NCBI GenBank assembly: GCA_910588365.1
Contig: CAJUQS010000096.1
Location: 1-18,736 of the forward strand
Reading direction: 5' to 3'
Source: an uncultured Oscillospiraceae bacterium
Lineage (GTDB): Bacteria; Bacillota; Clostridia; Oscillospirales; Oscillospiraceae
Length of the DNA: 18,736 nt
Shown here: piece after piece, positions 6,853 to 14,247 of the stretch
Layout: every line of letters starts with the position of its first letter
Numbering within the stretch: the stretch's first letter is position 1
Position numbers and translations under genes: made by a program
The notes under the pieces: model-generated
The model's input: only the letters and a program-made list of their open reading frames with translations
Databases searched by the model: none
What the model was told of the DNA's origin: nothing

Positions 6853-9411
6853 CTATTTCTTCCGGCTATAGGGCGTCCCCTCCAGGGGCAGGCTATACCG
6901 CCGCTTCCCATCGTAACGGTAGTAGGCATCCGCGATGGCCGGGGCGGTGGGGATGGAGGTGATCTCCCCGATGCCGATGGCGCCGCAGGCCACGTCCAGC
7001 CCCGGCTTCTCCACCACGATGGCCTTGATGTCCGGGATCTGGTCGGCCTTGAAGAGCCCCAGGGTGCCGAATTTCGCCGTGGGGCGGCAGTCCTTCAGGG
7101 GGTAGTCCTCCGTGAGGGCGAAGCCCATGCTCATGACCACGCCGCCCTCAATCTGTCCCTCGCAGGAGGTGGGGTTTACCGCCCGGCCCACGTCGTGGGC
7201 CGCCACCATGCGCTCGATTTTGCCGTCCTCCCCCACCACGCACAGCTGGGTGGCGTAGCCGTAGGCCACGTGGCTGACCGGGTTGGGCACGTCGGCCCCC
7301 AGGGGGTCCGTCTTCGCCAGATACTCGCCGTAGTACTCCGTTCCGTTCAAATCGGAGAGGGGCCTGCCCGCCATCGCCTTTTTCAGCTCCGCGCAGGCCC
7401 GGCGGCAGGCCTCGCCGGTAATCAGGGTCTGACGGGAGCCGGAGGTGGTGCCGGAGTCCGGGGCCTCGAAGGTGTTTGCCCGCTCGTAGACCACGTCCTC
7501 CCTGCCGATATCCAGCTGGTCGCAGCACATCTGGGTCAGCACCGTGCCCAGGCCCTGGCCAATGCAGGAGGCCCCGGCCTGGATGTGGACCTTCCCCTCC
7601 GCCACCACCAGCCGGCACCGGCCGGTGTCCGGGATGCCCACGCCCACGCCGGCGTTCTTCATGGCGCAGGCGAGCCCGGCGTACCTGGCGGCGTCGTAGT
7701 AGGGCTTCACCGCCTCCAGCGTCTCCGCCAGCCCCGTCTCCGGGCCCACAATCTGGCCGTTTGGCAGCACCTCGCCGGGGCGGATGGCGTTGCGCCAGCG
7801 GATCTCCCAGGGGGAGATGCCCACCATGTCCGCCATCTCGTTGAGCAGCGTCTCTATGCAGAAGCAGGTCTGGGTCACGCCGAAGCCACGGAAGGCCCCG
7901 GCGGGGGGATTGTTGGTGTAGTAGGCGTAGCCGTCGATCTGGAAGTTCTCGTAGTGGTAGGGCCCCGAGGCGTGGGTGCAGGCCCGCTCCAGCACAGGGC
8001 CCCCCAGGGAGGCGTAGGCCCCGGTGTCGGCGATGACGTTGGCGGCCACGCCCTGGATGAGACCGTTCTCGTCGCAGCCGATGGCGAACTCCATCTCCAT
8101 GGGGTGGCGCTTGGGGTGGATGAGCAGGCTCTCCGCCCGGCTGAGCCTGCACTTCACCGGCCGCTTGGTCAGATAGGCAGCCAGGGCGGCGTGGTGCTGG
8201 ACCGTCACGTCCTCCTTGCCGCCGAAGCCGCCGCCCACCAGCAGGTTTTTCACCTTCACCTTCTCCGGCGGCAGGCCCAGCATGGGGGCCGTCTCGTGCT
8301 GGGTGTCGTAGGCGCCCTGGTCCGTGGACAGAATCAGCACCCCGTCCCCCTCCGGGCAGGCCACGGCGCACTCCGGCTCCAGGAAGGCGTGCTCGGTGCA
8401 GGGCGTGGTGAAGCGCCGGGTGAGCACGTGCCTGGACCGGGCGATGGCCAGGGCGGCGTTGCCCCGCTGGATGTGCTTGTGGGCCAGCAGGTTGCCGGAG
8501 GGGTGGACCAGGGGCGCGTCGTGGGCCATGGCCTCCTGGGGGGAGCGGACGGGCTGGAGCACCTCGTACTCCACCTGGACCATCCGCTTGGCCTTCTCCA
8601 GGATCTCCTGGGTTTCGGCGGCCACCAGACAGATGGCGTCGCCCAGATAGTGGGTCATGCCGCCCACGGGGATGAGGGTGTCCCAGTCCTTCACCAGATG
8701 GCCCACCTTGTTCTCGCCCGGGATGTCCTCCGCCGTAAACACGCCGACCACGCCGGGCAGGGACAGGGCCTCATCCGCGTGAATGGCCTTGACGATGGCC
8801 CGGGGGTGGGCGGAGCGGACGGCGGAGGCGTAGATCATCCCCTCCAGGTACACGTCGTCGGGATAGAGGCCCGTGCCCCGGACCTTCTCCGCCGCGTCCA
8901 CCCGGTGGACCCGCTCGCCCACCTTCCACGCCCGCCTGCCCTCGTCCTCCGGCAAACGGCCCTCCCGCAGAATCTTCGCCGTCAGTGCCACGCCCTCGAT
9001 GATCTTCACATACCCCGTACACCGGCAGATGTTGGTGCGCAGGGCGTGCCTGATCTCCTCGCCGGCGGGGTCCGGGTTCTGGTCCAGCAGGCCCTTGGCC
9101 GCCATGACCATCCCCGGGATGCAGAACCCGCACTGGACCGCCCCCGCCTCCCCGAAGCCGTAGGCGTATGCCTCCTTCTCAAACTCGCTGAGCCCCTCCA
9201 CCGTGAGCACGCTCCTGCCCTCCATCCTGTCCGTGGTGAAGACGCAGGCCCGGGCGGCCTTGCCGTCAATCAGGACCGTGCACGTGCCGCACGCACCCTC
9301 GCTGCACCCGTCCTTGACAGAGGTGAGGCGCAGCTCGTCCCGCAGAAAGCGGATCAGCTTCTGATTCTTCTCCGTGGAAACGGTCCTGCCGTTTACCGTA
9401 AATGTGGCCAT
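6853..9411 (-). CDS. Fused molybdenum hydroxylase, selenium-dependent xanthine dehydrogenase type
   Basis: Oxidises a purine such as xanthine or hypoxanthine in the cytoplasm through a molybdopterin centre and two [2Fe-2S] clusters. The 852-residue protein joins the iron-sulfur and molybdenum subunits in one chain and lacks the FAD domain. I chose the ATG at 9411 because AAGGAG lies eight bases upstream; the open frame extends 31 codons further without support. The plant-type cluster ligands are Cys36, Cys41 and Cys44 (DGCSEGACGTC) plus Cys56. The second cluster uses Cys94, Cys97, Cys129 and Cys131 (QCGFCIPG, NICRCTGY). The molybdenum part has GGGFGGKED, AFRGFG and GIGE with likely catalytic Glu816. 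This fused layout is that of selenium-dependent xanthine dehydrogenases, where selenium is in the cofactor, so no UGA codon is expected. Substrate remains inferred. Confidence 0.88.
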   Translation of the reverse strand: MATFTVNGRTVSTEKNQKLIRFLRDELRLTSVKDGCSEGACGTCTVLIDGKAARACVFTTDRMEGRSVLTVEGLSEFEKEAYAYGFGEAGAVQCGFCIPGMVMAAKGLLDQNPDPAGEEIRHALRTNICRCTGYVKIIEGVALTAKILREGRLPEDEGRRAWKVGERVHRVDAAEKVRGTGLYPDDVYLEGMIYASAVRSAHPRAIVKAIHADEALSLPGVVGVFTAEDIPGENKVGHLVKDWDTLIPVGGMTHYLGDAICLVAAETQEILEKAKRMVQVEYEVLQPVRSPQEAMAHDAPLVHPSGNLLAHKHIQRGNAALAIARSRHVLTRRFTTPCTEHAFLEPECAVACPEGDGVLILSTDQGAYDTQHETAPMLGLPPEKVKVKNLLVGGGFGGKEDVTVQHHAALAAYLTKRPVKCRLSRAESLLIHPKRHPMEMEFAIGCDENGLIQGVAANVIADTGAYASLGGPVLERACTHASGPYHYENFQIDGYAYYTNNPPAGAFRGFGVTQTCFCIETLLNEMADMVGISPWEIRWRNAIRPGEVLPNGQIVGPETGLAETLEAVKPYYDAARYAGLACAMKNAGVGVGIPDTGRCRLVVAEGKVHIQAGASCIGQGLGTVLTQMCCDQLDIGREDVVYERANTFEAPDSGTTSGSRQTLITGEACRRACAELKKAMAGRPLSDLNGTEYYGEYLAKTDPLGADVPNPVSHVAYGYATQLCVVGEDGKIERMVAAHDVGRAVNPTSCEGQIEGGVVMSMGFALTEDYPLKDCRPTAKFGTLGLFKADQIPDIKAIVVEKPGLDVACGAIGIGEITSIPTAPAIADAYYRYDGKRRYSLPLEGTPYSRKK

Positions 9412-9434
9412 GTCTCTGTCTCCTTGTCTGTGTT

Positions 9435-9478
9435 CATTCTTTTTCCTGAAAGAAAAAGAGTCAAAAAGAACTTGGGCG
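9435..9478 (+). repeat. A/T-rich 45-bp repeat, copy A, in the dehydrogenase leader
   Basis: It reads CATTCTTTTTCCTGAAAGAA, then AAAGAGTCAAAAAGAACTTG, and aligns along its length with the reversed copy at 6794-6840. It is followed by a GGCGAAAC/GTTTCGCC hairpin (9475-9482 with 9486-9493) and TCTTTTC. The element lies in the 5' leader of the dehydrogenase. Confidence 0.65.
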
Positions 9479-9584
9479 AAACGCTGTTTCGCCTCTTTTC
9501 TCAATCATGTCACCTCTATTATAGCGGAAGATTGGGTGAGTTTCAACAGGATTTCTCCGGAGTCTCCTCCGCCAGTTATTCTTT

Positions 9585-9626
9585 TCGCCGGAAAAGCAGC
9601 CCGGCCCGCCTTATGGCAGGCCGGGC
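9585..9626 (-). terminator. Terminator after the penicillin-binding protein gene
   Basis: GCCCGGCC (9599-9606) pairs with GGCCGGGC (9619-9626), with a short inner GCC/GGC stem around TTAT. On the minus strand it is followed by TGCTTTTCC, a weak T-run. It starts six bases beyond the stop codon of the gene. Confidence 0.6.
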
Positions 9627-9631
9627 GGGGG

Positions 9632-12373
9632 CTATTCTGCGGGTTCGTCGGGCAGGTTGGGCTCGTCAGGCTCCTGGGGCTCACCCGTCCCGGTCCGGTC
9701 GTCCGGCTCCTCATCGGGCTCCTCAGGGGACTCCGTCTGACCGCCGGGCTCCGGGTCTCCGGAGGGCTCCGCCGCGTCCGGCGGCGTGTCGGGCTTCTGG
9801 GTGTCCGGCGGCGTCCAGGGGCCCTGGGGCCAGGTGGAGGTGTCGCCGGGATTCAGACCGCCGGGCTCCACGCCCGGGCCATCCCCTGTCTCACCCTCCT
9901 CGCCGGGCAGGCCCGGCTCGGGCACGTAGTTCTCATCGTGGATGGGACACGTCCCCTTGCTGGAGAAGTAGGACATATGATTGCCGCTGTCCTCGGCCAG
10001 GATAGGCCCGCCGATGACCAGGTGCTCCCGGCCCTTGAGCATAATCCTGGTGCTCACCGTCTCCTCGGGGCAGTAGTTCCCGGCCAGGTGGACATCCCCG
10101 GTGGCCGGGTCGGTACACACGCGCACCTCCACGTGGCCGTCGCAGGTGCCCTCCGCGGACCACCCGGACTGGACCTCCCCGCTGGTGGTCCGGCCGCACA
10201 GCGCGCCGGGCTTCAGGCCCGTGTCCGCGCAGACGGTGGCGGAGCTGATGCCGCTCTCCGGCTTGTCCGGGAAGGACCTGTTCTCCAGGCCCGCGTGGAC
10301 GGGCTCCATAATCTGCTTCCAGATCTTGGCCGCCGGGTTGCCGGAGGCGTTGATTTTCTCGTTGCCGTCCTTGTAGCCGATCCACACGGCGGCGGAGTAG
10401 TAGGGCGTGTAGCCCACAAAGTAGCGGTCAAAGTTGTTGGAGGTGGTACCGGTCTTGCCGGCGATGGTCATGCCGCTGAAGCCGGCGGATCCGCCGGTGC
10501 CGCCGGAGACCACGCTCTTGAGCATCTTGTTCATCAGATAGGCCGTGGACTCCTTCATGGCCACCCGGGACTGGGGCGCATTGTCCACCACCACCTCGGT
10601 GTGGTCGTTGGACTCGATGCGGGTGACGGTGCGGGGCTTGGTGTAGATGCCGTTGTTGGCGAAGGCGCCGAAGGCGGCGGCCATCTCCTCGGTGGTCACG
10701 CCGTAGGTCAGCCCGCCCATGGCCAGGGAGCCCACGCCCAGATCCCGGGGATCCAGATCAAAGCCCAGGTTGTTCTCCATAAACTCGAAGGAGCGGCTGT
10801 AGCCCACCTTCTCCACCACCCGGGCGGCCACGGTGTTGATGGACCACTGCACGCCGTAGGCCACGGTCATGGGGCCCTGGTAGCGGCCGTTGGAGTTCCG
10901 GGGGTAGCCGCCGGTACCAGCGGGGTTGATGCTGATGGGGTAGTCGTCGATGATGCTGACGGGGGAGACCACGTCGTACTCAATGGCCGGCGCGTAGACG
11001 GACACCGGCTTGATGGCGCTGCCGCAGGGGCGGCGGGAGGTGGCCAGGCTGAGGCTGCGGTTCTCCGTCTTCTCGCCCACGCCGCCGGACACGGCCTTCA
11101 CGTCCCCGGTGTAGGGGTCCACGATGGTGATGGCGGACTGGAGGGGCGTGCCCTTCTTGGAGGGGTAGTCAAAGTTGGAGGGATCCTGGTAGACGCTGTC
11201 CACGATGGCCTGCAGGTCCAGATCCACGGTGGTGTAGATGTGGTAGCCCGCGTTGTAGAGCATGGTGGCGGCGGTATCCGTCCCCACGCCCTTGGCCTCG
11301 GCAAGGAGATCGATAGCATCGTTGATGACCTGGTCCACGAACCAGGTGTAGACATTGCTGGTATCCGTCTCCTCCCCCTCCTCCGGGTCGGGGGCAATGC
11401 CGTGGAGAGCCTTGTACTCATCGGTATCGGTAAAGAGGAGCTTCTCCGCCTTGGCCGCCTGGCAGGTGGCCTCGTCGATGATCCCCAGCTCCAGCATCCG
11501 GTTGAGGATGGTCTCCTGACGCTGCTTGTTGAAGTCACGGGGGGTCTTGATGGACCCGTCCTTCTGCTCGAACTTGGCGTCCCGGAAGGGGTCGTACAGG
11601 GAGGGGTTGTTGGTGATGCCCACGATGGCGGCGCTCTCCGCCAGATCCAGCTCGGACACGTCCTTGCCGAAGTACCCCTTGGCGGCAGTCTGGATGCCGT
11701 AGTAGCCGCCGCCGAAGTACACCCGGTTGAGGTACATGGTGAGGATGTCCTCCTTGCTGGTGGTCTTCTCGAACTCCAGGGCCCGGAAGATCTCCCGGAA
11801 CTTCCGCTTGACGGTGACCTCGTTGTCCTCGGTGATGCTGCGCAGCAGCTGCTGGGTGATGGTGGAGCCGCCCTGGGTGCCGCTGCCGGTGAGGGTGGAG
11901 AGGATGGCCCGGCCGGTGCCCTTCCAGTCCACGCCCTTGTGCTCCCAAAAGCGGTGGTCCTCAATGGCCACCAGGGCCTTGATGAGGTGGTCGGGCAGGT
12001 CGGAGTACTCGATGAGCTCCCGGTTGCCGCCGCTGCCCCGGTTGTCGTAGAGGGTCTGAAGGACCACCTCGTTGCCGTTTTTGTCCGTGGCGTAGATGGT
12101 GGAGGCCAGGGACATGGTCATCTCCTCAAAGGAGATCTCCCCCAGAGAGGGGATGAGGGTGGTGTCAATGTAGGTCATGAAGATCTTGAAGAAGATGCCC
12201 ACGGTCAGCACACCGATGACGCACAGGGTAAACAGCGTCAGAATGATGCGGCCGATGATCCCGAGGATGGTCCGGCCAACGGACACCTTTTTCTTTTTCT
12301 TGCGTGGGGACTCCCGTCCCGCGCCGTCCTGGGGCGCCGGCGCGGCGGGACCGCCGCTATTTGCACGATCCAT
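9632..12373 (-). CDS. Class A penicillin-binding protein (PBP1A type)
   Basis: Bifunctional peptidoglycan synthase, 913 residues, anchored in the membrane with its catalytic parts outside. A basic cytoplasmic tail (KKKKK at 25-29) precedes a membrane helix at about 38-66. The glycosyltransferase 51 domain follows, with catalytic Glu138 in ALVAIEDHRFWEHKG and GGSTITQQL at 168-176. The transpeptidase has SAIK (catalytic Ser452, Lys455), SIN (511-513) and KTGTT (640-644). The last 85 residues are a Pro/Glu/Asp-rich tail, probably wall-exposed. AGGAGG lies 11 bases before the only suitable ATG. The gene is divergent from the DUF1292 gene across a 341-base gap that carries an extended -10 promoter with a palindrome over the start point. 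Confidence 0.95.
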   Translation of the reverse strand: MDRANSGGPAAPAPQDGAGRESPRKKKKKVSVGRTILGIIGRIILTLFTLCVIGVLTVGIFFKIFMTYIDTTLIPSLGEISFEEMTMSLASTIYATDKNGNEVVLQTLYDNRGSGGNRELIEYSDLPDHLIKALVAIEDHRFWEHKGVDWKGTGRAILSTLTGSGTQGGSTITQQLLRSITEDNEVTVKRKFREIFRALEFEKTTSKEDILTMYLNRVYFGGGYYGIQTAAKGYFGKDVSELDLAESAAIVGITNNPSLYDPFRDAKFEQKDGSIKTPRDFNKQRQETILNRMLELGIIDEATCQAAKAEKLLFTDTDEYKALHGIAPDPEEGEETDTSNVYTWFVDQVINDAIDLLAEAKGVGTDTAATMLYNAGYHIYTTVDLDLQAIVDSVYQDPSNFDYPSKKGTPLQSAITIVDPYTGDVKAVSGGVGEKTENRSLSLATSRRPCGSAIKPVSVYAPAIEYDVVSPVSIIDDYPISINPAGTGGYPRNSNGRYQGPMTVAYGVQWSINTVAARVVEKVGYSRSFEFMENNLGFDLDPRDLGVGSLAMGGLTYGVTTEEMAAAFGAFANNGIYTKPRTVTRIESNDHTEVVVDNAPQSRVAMKESTAYLMNKMLKSVVSGGTGGSAGFSGMTIAGKTGTTSNNFDRYFVGYTPYYSAAVWIGYKDGNEKINASGNPAAKIWKQIMEPVHAGLENRSFPDKPESGISSATVCADTGLKPGALCGRTTSGEVQSGWSAEGTCDGHVEVRVCTDPATGDVHLAGNYCPEETVSTRIMLKGREHLVIGGPILAEDSGNHMSYFSSKGTCPIHDENYVPEPGLPGEEGETGDGPGVEPGGLNPGDTSTWPQGPWTPPDTQKPDTPPDAAEPSGDPEPGGQTESPEEPDEEPDDRTGTGEPQEPDEPNLPDEPAE

Positions 12374-12471
12374 ATGCGGATGTACCTCCTTATCTTGAGA
12401 GTCAGAGCCCCCTCCGCCCGGCGGGCAGGGGGCGTCCGGCGGCCTCCTTCACCGCCGCCGGATATAAAAAG

Positions 12472-12526
12472 GGTATATCTACGATATACCAATTTATAGT
12501 ATATCACAGCTTGTCAACCTTGAAAA
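12472..12526 (-). promoter_or_regulatory. Promoter and palindromic operator candidate for the penicillin-binding protein gene
   Basis: On the minus strand, TTTTCA (12521-12526), 17 bases, and TATACT (12498-12503) preceded by TGA form an extended -10 promoter. A TTGACA (12512-12517) is too close to act as the -35 for that box. GGTATATC-GTA-GATATACC (12472-12490), a perfect 8-bp dyad, begins right at the expected start point, where a repressor would block transcription. Confidence 0.45.
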
Positions 12527-12635
12527 GGCGGGGGAGGGGGGAATTTCCTTTTCCATTCCGGCCGGATATCTAAAATTCTTCAAAAAACACAAAAAAGAAG
12601 TGCACAAATTGTCAAAATGTCATATGGAAATCCTC

Positions 12636-12664
12636 TTGCAATTTCCGAGAAAAACGGTTACACT
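12636..12664 (+). promoter_or_regulatory. Promoter of the DUF1292 gene
   Basis: TTGCAA (12636-12641), a 17-base spacer and TACACT (12659-12664), 50 bases before the start codon. Confidence 0.5.
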
Positions 12665-12714
12665 ATAGCAGACGGAAGAAGTAAAACCGCACAGAGCAGA
12701 GGAGGGAGCTGGCT

Positions 12715-12999
12715 ATGAACGAGGAGTTCGGTCCTGATTTCATCACCGTAACAGACGAGGACGGCAACGACATAGAACTGGAGCTGCTGGACGTCCTGGA
12801 GCACAAGGGGCAGACCTATATGGCCTTCTTCCCCGCCGTGCTGGAGGGCACCGAGGAGGAGAGCGACGACTACGGCATGGTCATCCTCAAGTCCATCCAG
12901 GAAAACGGAGAGGAGCTGCTCTCCACCCTGGACAGCGAGGAGGAGCTCACCGAGGTCTACAACCTCTTCATGGAGACCCTCTTTGAGGACGAGGAGTAG
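12715..12999 (+). CDS. DUF1292 (YrzB-like) acidic protein
   Basis: Predicted 94 residues, cytoplasmic, very acidic. The start ATG at 12715 has a GGAGGGAG ribosome binding site six bases upstream. It shows the DUF1292 pattern: FITVTDEDGNDIELELLDVL, then an aromatic strand TYMAFFPA, then YGMVILKSIQENGEELLSTL and an acidic helix with E-rich end (LFEDEE). The family is widespread in Firmicutes and its function is not established. It is followed within about 65 bases by the likely 6S RNA on the same strand and lies divergent from the penicillin-binding protein gene. Confidence 0.85.
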   Translation: MNEEFGPDFITVTDEDGNDIELELLDVLEHKGQTYMAFFPAVLEGTEEESDDYGMVILKSIQENGEELLSTLDSEEELTEVYNLFMETLFEDEE

Positions 13000-13050
13000 T
13001 TCTCCGCCGGGTTTTTCAAATTTGCCCCGCACGAGGGGCCCACAACTGCA

Positions 13051-13267
13051 TATGATAAATCGAGTACCCTGCGGGGTGCGTGATGAGTCTTTCATTAACC
13101 CACATTTTGTTATTCGGGATGCTGGATCACCCTCTGGTTTGCAGACCTCCCGGCTGCCTTCCGCGGCTGGAAGCTGGTAGCAGTAAAGGATGGTGCAGGC
13201 GACCCACCTGCCTTTTATGTGCAGGTTATAACGGGACTCACACGGCTTCTGCGGGGTACCCTTTTTT
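13051..13267 (+). ncRNA. ssrS: Likely 6S RNA with its -10 box
   Basis: 6S RNA binds sigma-A RNA polymerase by mimicking an open promoter. A TATGAT box (13051-13056) would start transcription near 13063. GTACCCTGC (13064-13072) pairs with GCGGGGTAC (13251-13259, one G-U) and is followed by CCTTTTTT, so the closing stem also acts as terminator. Inside it GAGTC/GACTC and GTG/CAC extend the helix. A long unpaired middle follows, with a small GCAGG/CCTGC hairpin (13195-13211) on its 3' side, and a terminal stem-loop (GGCTGCC with GGTAGC). Closing stem, central bubble, 3'-side hairpin and a length near 200 nt fit 6S. No protein frame is convincing here. Identification is structural, not from a database match. 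Confidence 0.7.
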
Positions 13268-13337
13268 CCGGGGAAACTCTGATCCAGTCCCCGCGCCAAT
13301 CTGCACACGTTGACCGGACCAGACCTTCCCCTAAATT

Positions 13338-13360
13338 TTCTCCTTCGGGAGAATTTTTTT
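13338..13360 (+). terminator. Intrinsic terminator with TTCG loop
   Basis: TTCTCC-TTCG-GGAGAA followed by seven T. It gives a second stop after the 6S region, just before the next promoter. Confidence 0.8.
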
Positions 13361-13369
13361 CTTTCCATC

Positions 13370-13428
13370 TTGACAAGTAAACTTGGCGGCATTATAATTG
13401 GGATACCAAGTAAACTTGGCAATCCAAT
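13370..13428 (+). promoter_or_regulatory. Perfect sigma-A promoter with two palindromic operators
   Basis: TTGACA (13370-13375), 17 bases, TATAAT (13393-13398) is full consensus. CAAGTAAACTTGGC occurs twice, at 13374-13387 inside the spacer and at 13407-13420 just past the -10. CCAAGT-AA-ACTTGG is a dyad, and the downstream copy extends into a longer imperfect dyad (13397-13428, ATTGG...CCAAT). The probable ligand is the XRE repressor encoded at 13775-13981. Confidence 0.75.
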
Positions 13429-13448
13429 CGTACAAGGAGGTCGTGCTG

Positions 13449-13772
13449 ATGGACCGAGATGAAATTTTGGAGAGAAGCCGCCGGGAGAATCTGGGCGAGG
13501 ACGAGTATGAGAGGGAGGTCTCCCTGCGCTCCGCCCAGCTGGGCATGAAGGTGGGCCTGCTGGCCTGCTGCGTCGTGGCCTCCCTGAGCGCGGCGGTGAC
13601 GGACCGCATAAACGCCGGATGCTGGATCATCTATTTCAGCATCTGGGCCGCCGGCTCCATCAACAAATACCGCCGCCTGCGCCAGCCCCGGGAGCTGGGC
13701 TTCGCCATTGGCTCCATCGCCGCAGGCGTCCTGTTCGCGGTGCGGTTCGCCTGCGAGCTGATGGGGGTGTGA
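13449..13772 (+). CDS. DUF6442-like small membrane protein
   Basis: Predicted 107 residues. The ATG at 13449 has AAGGAGG eight bases upstream. An acidic, charged N-terminus (MDRDEILERSRRENLGEDEY) is followed by hydrophobic segments at about 37-53, 57-72 and 83-101, with a KYRRLR basic turn between the last two. The start motif and topology resemble DUF6442 proteins, commonly found beside XRE regulators in Clostridia (from memory of the family). It shares an operon with the XRE gene two bases downstream. Function unknown; a signal or stress sensor working with the regulator is an inference. Confidence 0.75.
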   Translation: MDRDEILERSRRENLGEDEYEREVSLRSAQLGMKVGLLACCVVASLSAAVTDRINAGCWIIYFSIWAAGSINKYRRLRQPRELGFAIGSIAAGVLFAVRFACELMGV

Positions 13773-13774
13773 CC

Positions 13775-13981
13775 ATGGACGGCCAGCTGGTACTGAAAAA
13801 CAATCTGAAGGCGGCCCGGGCGGAGCGGAGCCTCAGCCAGGCGGAGCTGGCCCAGCTGGTGGGCGTGTCCCGGAACACCATCAGCTCCATTGAGACCGGC
13901 CAGTTCAACCCCACCGCCAAGCTGGCGCTGATTCTGTGCATCGCCCTGGAGAAAAAATTCGAGGATCTGTTTTACTTCTGA
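13775..13981 (+). CDS. Small XRE-family transcriptional regulator
   Basis: Predicted 68 residues, essentially one Cro/C1-type helix-turn-helix. SLSQAELAQLVGVSRNTISS is the helix-turn-helix (about residues 19-38), followed by IETGQFNPTAKLALILCIAL and a FEDLFYF tail typical of the YgzD/short XRE group. The ATG lies two bases after the DUF6442 stop, so translation is probably coupled. The two matching palindromes around the operon promoter suggest it represses its own transcription. No effector domain is present; the membrane protein next to it may supply the signal. Confidence 0.88.
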   Translation: MDGQLVLKNNLKAARAERSLSQAELAQLVGVSRNTISSIETGQFNPTAKLALILCIALEKKFEDLFYF

Positions 13982-13984
13982 CAA

Positions 13985-14086
13985 TTACCCCTCCATGTAC
14001 TCCATATAGTCCTGCTCACAGGAAAACAGCACCCAGCGTCCCTCCACATAGCCCATGTATCCCACATGGTTGTAATAACCCTTCAT
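13985..14086 (-). CDS. 33-residue Tyr/Gly-rich small protein
   Basis: MKGYYNHVGYMGYVEGRW then VLFSCEQDYMEYMEG. The ATG at 14086 has GGAAGGAG seven bases upstream, so I prefer it over the 80-codon open frame that begins further out without a ribosome site. The protein has six Tyr, one Trp and one Cys in 33 residues and an acidic C-terminus. It is convergent with the XRE gene, with only three bases between the stops. I recall similar small proteins with a YMGY...LF...DEYxEY pattern in Clostridia but cannot name a family. No function is proposed. Confidence 0.6.
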   Translation of the reverse strand: MKGYYNHVGYMGYVEGRWVLFSCEQDYMEYMEG

Positions 14087-14188
14087 ATCTGTACTCCTTC
14101 CGTGTTTTTGCTTTCTGAACCCATCATACCGCACATATAGTCCGAAAATACGGTCAGTAAATAGATTGTGCAAAAAAAATTTCCGCCA

Positions 14189-14217
14189 TTGTCCGGCGGC
14201 GCAATCCATGGTATACT
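14189..14217 (+). promoter_or_regulatory. Promoter of the ModE-like gene
   Basis: TTGTCC (14189-14194), 17 bases, TATACT (14212-14217). A CCGCC/GGCGG dyad overlaps the -35 and may be a regulatory site. Confidence 0.55.
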
Positions 14218-14247
14218 GGTGCCACATGGAAAAAGGAGGGGAATCAG

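Larger units (their letters stand above)
12374..12714. other. Divergent intergenic region, penicillin-binding protein / DUF1292
   Basis: Without a gene. Leftward side: promoter with palindromic operator candidate, then a GC-rich leader hairpin (TCCGGCGG 12435-12442 with CCGCCGGA 12455-12462) and the AGGAGG of the penicillin-binding protein. Rightward side: the DUF1292 promoter (12636-12664) and ribosome binding site. Confidence 0.55.

Noticed and set aside
9475..9500. GGCGAAAC/GTTTCGCC hairpin plus TCTTTTC as a plus-strand terminator
   Set aside because: No plus-strand gene ends here; it is more likely part of the dehydrogenase leader or the repeat element.
6838..12499. Two plus-strand open frames above 1000 codons (6838-10005 and 9374-12499)
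   Set aside because: They lie antisense to the xanthine dehydrogenase and penicillin-binding protein genes, are rich in His/Gly/Val repeats with no domain, and reflect few stops opposite GC-rich codons.
12658..13422. Minus-strand frame of 254 codons over the DUF1292 and 6S region
   Set aside because: Spans an acidic known-family gene, a structured RNA and a terminator on the other strand; no motif supports it.
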